Shown: piece by piece, positions 1-10,740 of the stretch
Layout: every line of letters starts with the position of its first letter
Position numbering within the stretch: the stretch's first letter is position 1
Assembly (NCBI GenBank): GCA_021292165.1
Contig: CM037880.1
Location: 225,896,467 to 225,960,466 of the forward strand
Origin: Shinisaurus crocodilurus
Lineage: Eukaryota > Chordata > Lepidosauria > Squamata > Shinisauridae
Reading direction: 5' to 3'
DNA length: 64,000 bases
The notes under the pieces: generated by a model
The model's input: the letters and a program-made list of their open reading frames with translations, nothing else
The model's database searches: none
What the model was told of the DNA's origin: nothing
Translations under genes and position numbers: made by a program

Positions 1-2
1 TT

Positions 3-1301
3 CCTATTGTGACATCGCAAATATCATTTAAACAATGGCAGAAGGATATATCCAGATTTGTATGGCAAGGGAAAAACCCACGGGTTAAGTTTAGGATTTT
101 ACAGGATGCAAAAGAAAGAGGGGGGTTGGGTCTACCTGATCTGAAGTTATATTTTGCTGCTTGTTGTTTAGTATGGATCAAAGAATGGATTCTGTTGAAA
201 AATAGTCGATTATTAGATTTAGAGGGATATGATTTGAGATTTGGATGGCATGGGTACATGTGGTATGATAAAGTTAAAGTGAATGTAGAATTTAATAATC
301 ACTGTGTTAGAAGTGCCATTTTGAAAATTTGGAATAAATCTAAACCTAGGTTTTGTCAAAGAGTACCATTGTGGCTATCAGCACAAGAAGCCCATCATAG
401 AAGAGAAATGTTAAGTAAATACAGTTGGTTGACATATCGTGATTTGCTGAAGTTTTCACAAGATGAATGTAAAATAAAATCAAGAGAAGAACTGATAAAA
501 GAAGGTCATACATGTCAATGGTTTTCCTATTTACAGATGGTAGAAAGGTTTAAAGTTGATAAAAGGTTGTATGATTTTGAACAGAGTGTATCTGACTTTG
601 AAAGGGAATTATGTCTAAATGAACATCTTATTTCAAGAATGTATAAGCTTTTGTTGAAATTTGAAACTGAGGAAGAGCAAGTGAAGGAATGTATGATAAA
701 ATGGGCTCAAAATTTTGGCTATAATATATTAATGACACAACGGGAAAATATGTGGTTAAAAGGTTTGAAATTTACTTTATGCTCTAGTCTTAAAGATAAT
801 TTTTATAAGATGATGTATCGTTGGTATTTGTCTCCGGAGAAATTGGCTAGAATGTATAACGGTGCATCAGATATATGTTGGAAATGTGAACAACAGGAAG
901 GAACCTTTTATCATATGTGGTGGACATGTAAGAAAGCTAAAAAAATTTGGGTTGAAATTCATTTATTAATGCAAAAGATTTTAAAGATTACTTTTCAATT
1001 GAAACCAGAGGCTTTTCTATTGGGAATAATGGACAGTCAGCTAGAAGGAAGATATGGAACTTTATTTTTATACATGACAATGGCAGCGAGACTACTATAT
1101 GCACAGAAATGGAAAGGTCCAGCAGTGCCTACGACAGAAGAATGGTTGGTCAAGATGCTGGAGCTGGCAGAGATGGCCAAACTTACAACATTAATCAGAG
1201 AAAGGACAACATCTGCGTTTATTATTGAGTGGAAACCTCTAATTGACTTTTTGCAGAGACTGGAAAATAATGATTTGTTTGTTTGTGGATTTATGGAATA
1301 A
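3..1301 (+). CDS. L1 LINE ORF2 protein, C-terminal part (5' end outside window)
   Basis: The frame is open from the window edge to the stop at 1299-1301, about 430 residues. L1 ORF2 encodes the endonuclease/reverse transcriptase that copies L1 RNA into the genome. Only the region after the reverse transcriptase is present. It shows the L1-type cysteine/histidine motif near residues 289-306 (CWKC, then GTFYHMWWTC) followed by a Lys-rich stretch, as in other vertebrate L1 ORF2 tails. There is no internal stop, so this is a fairly young insertion. The first in-frame GTG at position 9 is not a real start, because the frame is open to the edge. Endonuclease and RT domains would lie left of the window and cannot be judged. 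Confidence 0.85.
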   Translation, partial: PIVTSQISFKQWQKDISRFVWQGKNPRVKFRILQDAKERGGLGLPDLKLYFAACCLVWIKEWILLKNSRLLDLEGYDLRFGWHGYMWYDKVKVNVEFNNHCVRSAILKIWNKSKPRFCQRVPLWLSAQEAHHRREMLSKYSWLTYRDLLKFSQDECKIKSREELIKEGHTCQWFSYLQMVERFKVDKRLYDFEQSVSDFERELCLNEHLISRMYKLLLKFETEEEQVKECMIKWAQNFGYNILMTQRENMWLKGLKFTLCSSLKDNFYKMMYRWYLSPEKLARMYNGASDICWKCEQQEGTFYHMWWTCKKAKKIWVEIHLLMQKILKITFQLKPEAFLLGIMDSQLEGRYGTLFLYMTMAARLLYAQKWKGPAVPTTEEWLVKMLELAEMAKLTTLIRERTTSAFIIEWKPLIDFLQRLENNDLFVCGFME

Positions 1302-1746
1302 TAAGTGAATTTGGGACAACGGGAAGAAAGAGATTTCTCATTCTGATTCTCAAGTAAGAAAAATTATTGTTACCTTTATTTATTTATTTATTATATTTAT
1401 ACCCCGCCTTTTTTCCTGCAAGGAACCCAAGGCGGCTTACATAATCCTCCTCCTCCTCCTCCTCCTCCTCTCCATTTTATCCTCACAACAACAACCCTAT
1501 GAGGTAGGTTAGGCTGAGAGTCAGTGACTGGCCCAACGTCACCCAGTGAGTTTCATGGCCGAGCGGGGAATAGAACCCGGATCTCCTGAGTCCCAGTCCA
1601 ACACTCTAACCACTACACCACACCACACACACCATATTTGCTGTAGAAGAAAATCGGAGGTCTATTTTGTTTTCTTAATTGTTATATGTTTGATATTTTG
1701 TGTTTGTTTTATATAGAAATAAAAAATTGAAAGTGGAAAAAAAAAA
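1302..1746 (+). mobile_element. L1 3' untranslated region and poly(A) tail
   Basis: Non-coding sequence after the ORF2 stop, ending in a short A-rich tail at about 1735-1746. It is interrupted by a SINE in the opposite orientation at 1375-1626. The tail marks the 3' end of the L1 insertion. Confidence 0.7.
1375..1626 (-). mobile_element. tRNA-headed squamate-type SINE
   Basis: Read on the minus strand it starts with a tRNA-like head (GTGGTGTAGTGGTTAGAGTG; a B-box-like GGTTCTATTCC follows), continues through a (GGA)n stretch and ends in GGCGGGGTATAAATATAATA followed by AAAT repeats. At least three other copies with the same body occur in the window (3514-3752 plus; 12896-13090 minus; 63345-63489 minus). 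It is a non-coding element mobilised by a LINE partner. The layout resembles Sauria/Squam SINEs, but the exact subfamily was not established. Confidence 0.8.
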
Positions 1747-1785
1747 GAATGCTTCCAGAGGGGGGCAGCTTGGGAGTTAAGCACA

Positions 1786-1915
1786 CTAAGGATGCAATCT
1801 CATGCGTGTTTGGGACAGAAAGAAGTCCTACAACTTGCAGCACTCCCCTGGCTTGGGAATGCTGAGAGTTGTAGGACTTCTTTCTGTCTAAACGTGCATA
1901 AGATTACACCAAAGT
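1786..1915. mobile_element. Palindromic MITE-like element
   Basis: The sequence is an imperfect palindrome. The left arm contains ACAGAAAGAAGTCCTACAAC and the right arm carries its complement, around a short GC-rich centre. The outer ends (GATGCAATCTCATGCG and the complement of CATAAGATTACACC) resemble the ends of related palindromic copies at 18955-19065, 37168-37262 and 54022-54110. No coding capacity. The family name is not known to me. Confidence 0.6.
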
Positions 1916-2345
1916 TGGGGGTTGATAAAGCTAGAAAAAATAAACGGGGGGGGGCTGTGGAGAGAGAGCGAGAGAGCAGTGAGGGATTGCGTGCAGAATC
2001 CAGTTCCCCAGAATATCCGGTGGGTATCACTCATGACTATTACTTACTCAGAGGTAAGCCCTTTACCTAATTTGGGATGTCTATTTGCATATCAGCAGAG
2101 GGAGAGCTGTGTAATGGTACTTTCCCTTGTCAAGGGGAGAGCTGCAGAGGCACATCCCATTGTGAGCCCTGCTGTGGTGGTCTTCTTTTTCTGTAGAAAA
2201 CTAGTTTTTATGTGGTGTCCTTTGTTCCCCCATCAAAAGCAGCTGTCTGAAACCTCTCTCTATTGGTTCATGGTGGCATGATGAGTTTGTGGACGGGTCA
2301 CATGACCCCATCAGGTGATCCCTCCATCCGAGGCAGGACCTCCAG

Positions 2346-2512
2346 CGATTCATAGGTCATAGAGTTGGAAGGAGCCTACAAGGCCATCGAGTCCAACCCC
2401 CTGCTCAATGTAGGAAACTAGAGGAGGGGTCTCCCATCCAAGTAATAACCAGGCCTGACCCTGCTTAGCTTTCCACACTCAGACAAGCTGAGCCAGCATG
2501 AGCCACAGACTT
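2346..2512 (-). mobile_element. 5S rRNA-derived SINE with CR1 tail, copy 1
   Basis: On the minus strand the segment 2494-2428 matches the middle and 3' half of 5S rRNA: AGCTAAGCAGGGTC, then CCTGGTTA, then CTTGGATGGGAGACC. It passes directly into a CR1-type 3' end (2427-2348) with TTGAGCAGGGGGTTGGACTC and CCTTGTAGGCTCCTTCCAAC. This is a SINE3-like plan: a Pol III promoter from 5S RNA plus a tail recognised by CR1 reverse transcriptase. A second copy with the same junction lies at 41763-41930. Confidence 0.8.
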
Positions 2513-3513
2513 CTGAGCATGGTGTTGCAAAGGACCGCTGTGTAGTCACTTCCAGTTCTACACATGTATGCCGGGGGTGTACGGAGATTGTAAAATCCAT
2601 TCCGTCTACATTTTGCAGATGTTCAGGCAGCTTTTGTTGCATCGTCTGCGCACTGACGGAATCGGATTTTGCGCAAATGCATTCGTAAACAAATCCACAA
2701 ATTCCCCAAAAATGCCCACCCCACCCCCCAACATACACTAACGTGTATTTGTATGATTTAGCCTATAGGGAAAATGTGCATTTTTGGTGGGTGTTTCTTC
2801 TTTTATTTTCCGTATTTTCATACGACAAAATTTGTGCCAAATTATGGAAGGTCAAAAGTCCAGTCCTCAATGGAATCCCCACCAGTCTGGAAGAGACAGT
2901 CTGGTGCAGAATCCGTGGGTCAGATTCTTGAAATTCGAACAAATTTGAGTCCATTTCGGTTTCCTCTGGCGTCCCTAGCCTAAACCCTCAGCGTATGGGT
3001 CCACGGTTGCATGACAAGCGATCCCTCCATCCAGGGCAGGACCTCTGGAGGTAGGACCTCCGGGATTGGAGTCGGACATCTGACAGGGGTGGAGTTAACC
3101 ATCTGTCACATTTGAATAAGCAGCAGGGCTCATGAGGTAGCCTTTTTCACTACTCCGGTATGTTTTGTTCCCCGTGGGTGTGTGGGGATCACCCACCACT
3201 AGGAGCGCTCTCTGCCCACTTGCAGGCTCAACCAGACACAGAGATGGTGCCCTTAAGAGGCAGATCAATGGGACACAGAGGAGAAGAGGGGACACCTCCA
3301 GAAACCACCATGGGAGAGCAACCAGTGGGATGTCCAGGCAGCCTAAGCCATCTCTTCTAGGGCAGGAGGAGTTGCAGGTCCCTGGGGGTGGGGTGTGCCA
3401 GTCGAGGCTCTGAGAGGTCTTCTGAAATTGGCAAGTCCTCAGAGGCTGATGCTCGAGGACAGGCAGTGTGGAAGCTAAGGCAGTAAAGGAGTATCAAGAG
3501 CTCTGCAAAGAAG
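2513..3513. other. Unclassified non-coding sequence
   Basis: No convincing coding exon or named repeat. The stretch 2560-2990 is rich in dispersed complementary words (for example TTTGCGCAAATGCATT and AAAATGTGCATTTT), in the style of a degraded palindromic transposon. No boundaries could be fixed. Confidence 0.4.
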
Positions 3514-3752
3514 GCGTAGTGGTTAGAGTGCTCAACTGGGACCCGGGAGATCCGGGTTCTAGTCCCCGCTCAGCCATGAAACTCACTGGGTGACTTTGGG
3601 CCAGTCACTGACTCTCAGCCTAACCTACCTCACAGGGTTGTTGTGAGGATAAAATGGAGAGGAGAAGGAGAATTATGTAAGCCGCCTTGGGTTCCTTGCA
3701 GGAAAAAAGGCGGGGTATAAATATAATAAATAAATAAATAATTAAATAAGGC
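3514..3752 (+). mobile_element. tRNA-headed squamate-type SINE
   Basis: The head GTAGTGGTTAGAGTGCTCAA and a B-box-like GGTTCTAGTCC are followed by the same body and GGCGGGGTATAAATATAATA end as the copy at 1375-1626. A run of AAAT repeats closes it. The very 5' end of the head is missing. Confidence 0.8.
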
Positions 3753-3754
3753 AA

Positions 3755-4346
3755 ATGCAATTTTAGGATTAATGGAAGCACAATTACAAAATTATGGGAA
3801 GTGATGGTTTCACCGTCCTCTGCTCTGGTCAGAGCACACCTTGAATACTGTGTCCTGGTTTGATCCCCACACTTGAAGAAGGATTCATCTAAATTGAAAT
3901 GAGCTTGGAGAAGGGCAACAAAGATAATCGGGAGACTAGAAACTTAGTCCTATGAGGAAAGATGGATGGAACGGGGTATGTTTAGCCTCTAGAAGAGAAG
4001 ATCGAGGGGATATGTTAGCGCTTTCCAAGTACAGAAAGGGTTGTCACAGAGAAGAGGCCGCAATGTGTCCTCTGTCGTTGAAGACACGAGATAGGGGCCT
4101 AAGTTCCAGGAAGGCAGATTTCGGCTGCTGAACCTCAGGAATAACGTCCTAACCCTCGCAGCAGTCAGAGAAGGGAACCAATTGCCTGTGGAGGTGGTGG
4201 GCTCTCTGTCGCTGGAGGTCTTCAGGCAGAGTCTGGACAGCCATCTTGAGACTGGATGCTTGAGACTGGATTCCTGCATGGAGCAGGGGGTTGTCTGTGA
4301 TGACCTCAATGGCCCCTTCAGCCTCTATGATTCCCCTGTTCTATGA
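3755..4346 (+). mobile_element. Old, decayed CR1 LINE 3' fragment
   Basis: Aligns by eye with the last third of the CR1 at 20424-23277: GCAAATGCAATTTT, CTTGAATACTGTGTCC, GGTGGTGGGCTCTC, CTGGATTCCTGCATGG, and a TTCTATGA tail. Many substitutions and indels leave no open frame, so this is an older CR1 subfamily than the two long copies in the window. The 5' end is truncated inside the reverse-transcriptase C-terminal region. Confidence 0.75.
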
Positions 4347-6284
4347 GCAACACATCAAAGGTGGCCCACAGAATTATGCCTGGAATAGAATGGCCATGGA
4401 TGGGTCAAGCCCTCTGTGAATGTCAGCAGGCATGGGGATTCTCTGTGTGGATTTCATGGGCACCGTAGCCCTGCCCCAGTTCCCAAGTTCCACTGGAGGG
4501 TGGCACACTGGCATGCAGGCTCCCATCTTGCCCTGAGGAGAGGAGAACCAGAATCAACTTCTCCAAGACAAATAATTGCTTGTCTTTTTTGTTTGGTTGC
4601 ATAATTTGATTGATTTTATTGTTTTAATAATTTCATGTAAAATGCTTGGTGAGTTAAGTCTGAAAAGCAGTATATGAATACCTTGAATAAATCAACATCC
4701 AAATCATTCTCTCGCTCCTCCATTTTTGCTGTTCTCCTTTCTCTGTAGCAAGGCTTTGAGAGACTTTAAGGGCAACAACTCTCTTTAGAATCAATATCCT
4801 GAAGGCTGTTTACACTTCCTAAACGGCTCAATATATTCTGCAGCCTCCTATTGGAAAGTCACGGCACAGCCGCTTCATGCAAAGGACGATGTTCCTTAGG
4901 ACATGCTTAACTAGAGCTGGCCGAAGGTTCTGCTGAATGCTCCAGCTGGGATCATAGGACAAGTTATTTATTTCTTTAAGCCTGTTCATCCCACTCTTCA
5001 ACCCAAAAGGGCTTCCAGGGTGGCTTTTACTTCAATAAAAAGCAACCTGGCAGTCCCAGCCCTCAGGCTTACCCTGGAAAAGAGAGCACAAAGGCAAAGA
5101 GGGGTGGGGAGGGAGGAGGAAGAAAGGCAAAGGCAGGCCCCAGTTCTGGAATGTGAGGGACTATTTCTCTGACCTCTTTGGCTTTCTGCGTGATGGAAAA
5201 GAGAAGACCCAGCCTGAAAACATGTTTGTGAGGATCCGATGGAACTTTCAGTAGACGGAGGATAAAACTCCCTTTTGCATGTACTCACACGCAGTGGCCC
5301 TGGGGCACCAGTCCGGACACTTACAGAACTCCACACACACACAGCACTTCCTCCCAACTTCCAGTCACTCTCCTCAAGTGTTTCACAGGCAAAACTAACT
5401 GTACCAAAGTGCTTCAAAGGGAGGGGGGAGAAGCCTCCGCAAAGCAGACGCAAAAGGTGTAAAGTAGTCCTACTAAGTTTACACACAGCTGAACAATAAT
5501 TTTCCAATTCTTAAGAGACCAGAACCATTTTTTTTTTTTATTTTTTTTTAAGGAGAAAGCCTTGCACAAAGTGGGGCCGGGTAGATGAGGGGACATTTTT
5601 AATTCCTAGGTACCAAGATCAAATCATTGCAAATCAGGCACTGGACTCGATGGACATTTGGTCTGATCCAGCACGGTTCTTCCTTTGTTCTTAGCTCAGT
5701 ACATTTGTAAACCGTACTGGCACCAGAGCTTGGACGCAGGGCTCCAAGAGGCATTTTTGGAAGGATCTATTAAAAATGTTGGGGGTTCACACACAAAGTG
5801 GCTCTTCCCTAAAATGAGGATGCACTGCATTCCACAGGAGGTTTTTTTTAAGCTACATTACAATACAATTCGACCCAACAGGTTTTACTCCAAAGTAAGT
5901 GTGTACAGGACTGCAGCCTTAATCTGTTACTGCACACTCACAAAAGAAGAGTTCTTGCGGGGTTTCAGAACTCACAAAGGTATAAACCATGATGTTTAAG
6001 GGTCTCATATTGAAGGCACTAGCGGTCTTTCTGCAGCAATAAAAATGTCTTGCTCTCTTCGTCCCCTCCAAACCCAAACTCAAAGGCACAATCTAATTTG
6101 CTCGGAATTTTTGGAAGGCCATGGAGGGGAGGGCTATATTCATTTCCCAAAATACTCTGCCTGTGTAATCCCCCCCACAACTACGATAAGGGGGGGCAGG
6201 GGGAGAGGGAAGGTAGAAAGGAAGCTCATGCTGATGCTGGGAGAACGGGGTAGCTCAAGAGCGCGGGGGCGTGGAAACCTGTGC
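4347..6284. other. Mostly unique sequence with small repeat remnants
   Basis: No exon was recognised. Remnants seen: a LINE/SINE 3'-tail-like piece at about 4965-5080, an AT-rich tract at 5528-5551, a CR1/L3-like 3' end at 5640-5694 (TGGTCTGATCCAGCACGG) and half of a palindromic MITE at about 5830-5930 (complement of GGACTGCAGCCTT). Confidence 0.45.
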
Positions 6285-7335
6285 AGTGTTCCCTGGGTTA
6301 AAACTCAAGCTAGGGTTAGGGTTAAGAAAACCACGGTCCGTGCGCATCTCCCGGGGCCTGGAATTAGCTTAGGCTAATTAGCTTAGGCAGGGCAGAAAAG
6401 GTTAGTGGGCAGCAGAAACACCCTCCGGGATAACCTTGGGAATGATGCTTGAAAGCATGGGGTTTATACCTGTGTTTCAAGATTAGGGTTAAAAGTCAAG
6501 CTAGGGTTAGGGTTAAGAAAACCTGGGTCCGTGCACATCTCCCGGGACCTGGAGTTAGCTTAGGCAGGGCAGAAAAGGTTAGTGGGCAACAGAAACCCCC
6601 TCCGGGATGACTTAGGAATGCTGTCTGGATGCATGGGGATTATACCTGTGTTTCATGATTAAGGTTAAAACTCAAGCTTGGGTTAGGGTTATTAAATCCA
6701 GGGTCCGTTCGCATCTCCCGGGGCCTGGAATTAGCTTAGGCAGGGCAGAAAAGGTTAGTGAGCAACAGAAATCCCCTCCAGGATGACTTTGAGAATGCTG
6801 TCTAGATGCATGGGGATTATACCTGTGTTTCAAGATTAGGGTTAAAACTCAAGCTAGGTTTAGGGTTAAGAAAACCAGGGTCCGTGCGCAACTCCCGGGG
6901 CCTTGAATTAGCTTAGGCAGGGCAGAAAAGGTTAGTGGGCAAGAGAAACACCCTCCGGGATAACTTTGGGAATGCTGTCTGGATGCATCAGGATTGTACC
7001 TGTGTTCCAAGATTAGGGTGAAAAGTCAAGCTAGGGTTAGGGTCAAGAAAACCAGTGTCCGTGCGTGACTCCCGGGACCTGGAATTCACTTAGGCAGGGC
7101 AGAAAATGTTAGTGGGCAACAGAAACACGTTCCGGGATGACTTTGGGAATGCTGTCTGGATGCATGGGGATTATACCTGTGTTTCAAGATTAGGGGTAAA
7201 ACTCAAGCTAGGGTTAGGGTTAAGAAACCAGGGTCTGTGCGTATCTCCCGGGGCCTGGAATTAGCTTAGGCAGGGCAGAAAAGGTTAGTGGGTAACAGAA
7301 ACACCCTATGGGATGAATTTCGGAATGCCTGGATT
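6285..7335. repeat. Satellite array, about 177-bp unit with TTAGGG-like core
   Basis: Six head-to-tail units. The phrase CAAGCTAGGGTTAGGGTTAA and its variants recur at about 6306, 6497, 6673, 6849, 7026 and 7203, spaced 176-177 bp except for a 14-bp insertion in the first unit. Each unit also holds AGCTTAGGCAGGGCAGAAAA, AACAGAAAC and TTATACCTGTGTTTCA blocks. The units differ by several percent. No coding capacity. The period and organisation are typical of satellite DNA. Confidence 0.9.
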
Positions 7336-7543
7336 CTGCAGCTGCTTCTTTCCCTCTGCTCTGCCGAAACAGCGTCCTCGCTCCCTGTCAGTCCGAGGAT
7401 GACGGTGGACCGCGGCAGGGCACTGGGCCGGTCCTTCAGGGGCTCTGTGCTTGGGCCGTCTCCGTCTTCTCACGCTGAATGTAACCGGGAGCGGAGGGGG
7501 TGCAATTTCACCCTTCGCGGCGTGAGTGCCTACAAGTCTTTGG

Positions 7544-7559
7544 CCAGCAGATGGCAGCA
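7544..7559 (+). promoter_or_regulatory. CTCF-type motif
   Basis: CCAGCAGATGGCAGCA matches all 16 positions of the CTCF core CCASYAGRKGGCRSYR. It lies in the GC-rich end of the dispersed repeat copy. Binding is inferred from sequence only. Confidence 0.6.
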
Positions 7560-7734
7560 GAGGAGAGGGAAAGAGGCAGCCATCCTTCCACGACTCCCGA
7601 GCAGACAGAAGGGAGAGCCGCCCAGAGAAATTAATGGGTGAAGAGCTTGCATCGGGACACCGCTGTTATCGGGCACCTCCACCCACAAACAAAAGAGCCG
7701 TGTATCTCCTTACTAACTTGGACCTTATTTCACA

Positions 7735-7925
7735 TACCACCTTTATTTGCTAGCTACATTTATATCCCACCCCTTCCTCCAAGGAGCGCATGGTGATGGA
7801 CACAGTTCCCCCCCACACACACACTTTGTCCTCACAACGACCATGTGAGGTAGGCTGCACAGAACGAGTGACTAGACCAAGATCATGCAGGATGGGTTGT
7901 GTAGCTGGATAGGATTCGAACAAGC
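7735..7925 (-). mobile_element. Old tRNA-type SINE remnant
   Basis: Minus-strand order is a degraded head, then AGGTAG and GTGAGGACAAAG words, then GGGTGGGATATAAATGTAGC. It is a diverged relative of the window's squamate SINEs and is shared with the inverted copy at about 39220-39360. Confidence 0.55.
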
Positions 7926-8640
7926 AGGGCCTTCACTGTGCGAAGGGGGTGAGGCAAGGAGGAGCATGCCCAGATGCAGCGCGTATGGCATAACAATGTG
8001 CTCCATGAGCGGAGGTGGCCATGAAAAGCATCTCCATGGTAGGCTATAGCGCAGCCTTCCACAACCCAGTGCCCTCCAGATATTTTGGACTTCAACTCCC
8101 ATCAGCCACCACTCAGTCAGGAATGCTGGGAGTTGTAGTCCTAATATGTGGAGAGCACCAGGTTAGAGAAGGCTGCTTTAACCACTTTGTATTCAATTCT
8201 GGTGGGGGGTTTGAGAGACAGATAACATGACAAAAACTTTTTAAAATTCCTAGCTTTCAGTTTACCCTGCTGGTGGGGGTGCAGGTCCCTGCTTCCCATT
8301 GCAAGAAGAAAACATGCATGACTTCCATCTACCTGACGGGGCTGGGTGCATGCACAGCCCTGGGTGCCGATTCTGGCTGTGGAACTGCATGTGCAGCACC
8401 TGTTTGCCAGCAGGACTCATTGGTTGCTTTTCGCACTGAAGTACTGACTGAAGGTGCCCCAACAGCCTCCGTGCAAGAGAGTTGAATGATTGCAATAGAC
8501 GAGTGGTTGTCAGCTTATCATGCACATTTCTTTGAGTGAATGTTAATTACTGTGGCCTTCCACCATGCTAGTGCCCTCACCAAGCAACTTACACTAATTC
8601 TGGGAAGGGCAGATATAACTTTTTTAAAGCATCGTCCCAA

Positions 8641-10300
8641 TATTTCACAGTAAATATTTCACAGTACTGGCAGCAGGAAGTGACACGATGGGACCCCACG
8701 CTGCCAGCAATGGAGATCGAGCAGCGGCGGGGATTCACACTTGTGAGGGGTGCTCGCCGAAGTAAAGGCGAGCACCAACCCCCGAGGTAGGTGTTCCCAT
8801 CCCTACCTTCCTGACCCCGGCCCCAACCCAAACACCCTACCCTGGCCTCACCCTCACCCAACCCCAACTCTGTACCTTTTCAGGGTTGCCCCTGGGCCCT
8901 CTTGTATGTCCAGGTCACACAATTCTGTATGAATCGCAAGTAAAGGCGGCTTGGAGGGGCTCAAAGGGCTGTGCTGGGAGGTCACCCAATCCTTGGAAGC
9001 CGCAGTCACATTTGTGGAGGAGGTGAAACAAGCCAAACTCCTCTTTGAATACTATGACAAAGCATTCAGGGCAGGAATGAATTAGCCGCTTGCCTCATTT
9101 CCTCTGGAGCAGGATCTGGACGGTCTGCATGCCATTTCAGGGCTGCTGATTGCACTTTCTTTCTTCATTGAACCTCCTTTTGGTTTGCCTTTAGCTGGTC
9201 TCTCCTTTACAGTTTATTTCCCCTCCCTCAGTTCTCTGGCTTTGTCAGTGTCTGTTTTCATGAATGCATCATTCTGAGGCTGGTAAACAGTATCATACTC
9301 AAGGTTGAATGAGGATTACATCCTATTGACCATCTGAGTACATGTCAATACGTTGGTTGGAGCACCTAGTTGCCCAAAACAGACTGGCCTCATTCCAGCC
9401 AGAGCTGAGGAACCACCCTATCCAAGTTCCAGTAGGCAACACCTCCTTCATGTGCTGCATGTTCAACAAACATGTTCTCATTGGTTATCGGGTACTGGGT
9501 TCCTCTGCACACTCCCTGTGAGTGGACTGGAGGCAAAAGGAGGGGCATGCCGGCGCAGCAGCCTCCATCACTTTTGCTTCCTCCGATCTTCCCCTGGCAA
9601 GAAGCTTGTCTCTTGCTCACCGTATCCACTGCTGCTGTATACAGTAGAGTGCATGTTCTTTCCATGATCGTAATGGGAGTTGTTTCTACACCTGCCTATT
9701 GTTCCTTCTCCTTTGCCAATGGTGATGGGACAAGCATCATATTTACAAGACCATGGCAGGATGGGGAATTCCTAGTTCAGAGCTTTAGCAACATGGTCAC
9801 GGAGCAACTGTCTGCTTCTCCAGCCTTGGTCCTTCAATATTATGTTTTTTTAATCATAGATTCTGTGATCTCTCCTTGCATCCTTAAAGGTCCCGTACAG
9901 GAGTATCCTCCCTGAGGGACTGGCCATGGTTCTGTGTATGTTTCATACCTCTTTTTCCCTGTACATACTTCTGTTTGCAGTATATGATCCATCTGTGACG
10001 TCCTCCGGACTATCAAATCTATTTTCTGTGGGTGCATTGTCTGTAACCAATTGTGTGCATCTGCACCCTCCCATTATGGATGGGTAGCAACACATGCATC
10101 TGCAGGGCACAGCTAACACATACGCATGCGCACATGCACAAGAGGGTGAGAAATGAAAGCAAACTGTTGATGAGGACGACTTCCAGCTGTATGTTGTCAC
10201 AAGTCAGCTATGCGTTTCTTGCTCAAGCAACCTTACTGGTGTTGGCTGGCCATGGTTATTGTGACCTAATGTTGCCAATATCCTTGTAGGTTTGAGGTCT
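8641..10300. other. No recognised gene; unique-looking sequence
   Basis: No repeat or exon could be assigned. Points of note are a perfect 10-bp hairpin at 8749-8776 and a short open frame at 8933-9085 with a helix-like composition. Overlapping frames at 9353-9915 show no family motif. Confidence 0.4.
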
Positions 10301-10740
10301 CTTAGAATCATAGAATCATAGAAAAGTAGAGTTGGAAGGGGCCTACAAGGCCATCGAGACCAACCCCCTGCTCAGTGCAGGAATCCAGGTCAAAGCATCC
10401 CTGACAGATGATTGTCCAGTTGCACCTTGAATGCCTCCAGACTGGGAGAGCCCACCACCTCCATAGGTAGTTGATTCCATTGTCTTATTGCTCTAACAGT
10501 CAGGAATTTTTTCCTGATGTTTAGGTGGAATCTAGATTCCTGTAACTTGAGCCCATTATTCCGTGTCCTGCAAACTGGGATGATCGAGAAGAGATCGTGG
10601 CCCTCCTCTGTGTGACATCCCTTGAAGTACTGGAAGAGTGCGATCATATCTCCCCTCAGTCTCCTCTTCTGAAGGCTAAACATGCCCAGTTCTTTCAGTC
10701 TCTCCTCATAGGGCCTTGTTTCCAGTTTCTTCATTGCATT
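10300..10740 (-). mobile_element. 5'-truncated CR1 LINE fragment
   Basis: On the minus strand, the 3' end is the typical CR1 tail (ATGATTCTATGATTCTAAGA) at 10300. The coding part ends in a 114-residue frame (10390-10734) with ETRPYEERLKELGMFSLQKR, RAIRQWNQLP and VVGSPSLEAF, which is the C-terminus of CR1 ORF2 after the reverse transcriptase. The insertion is 5'-truncated and cannot move itself. Confidence 0.9.

Larger units (their letters stand above)
7340..8640 (+). repeat. Dispersed repeat unit, copy 1 (inverted partner at 37840-39785)
   Basis: The segment is homologous, in reverse complement, to 37840-39785 over its whole length, with large internal deletions on this side. Shared landmarks in order: the GC-rich start with a CTCF-type motif, a SINE-like piece (7735-7925), a short palindromic MITE (8065-8165), GCATGACTTCCATCTACCTG, GAAGTACTGACTGAAGGTGC and ACAACCACTCGTC-like ends. 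Because the SINE and MITE sit at the same sites in both copies, they predate the duplication. No open gene. Confidence 0.75.

Noticed and set aside
6301..6325. True interstitial telomere array
   Set aside because: Only about two and a half TTAGGG words occur per unit; they are part of a longer satellite unit.
8933..9085. Short frame with a helix-like stretch (LEAAVTFVEEVKQAKLLFEY)
   Set aside because: It looks protein-like, but there is no splice acceptor of quality, no start codon context and no recognised family; left as unannotated.
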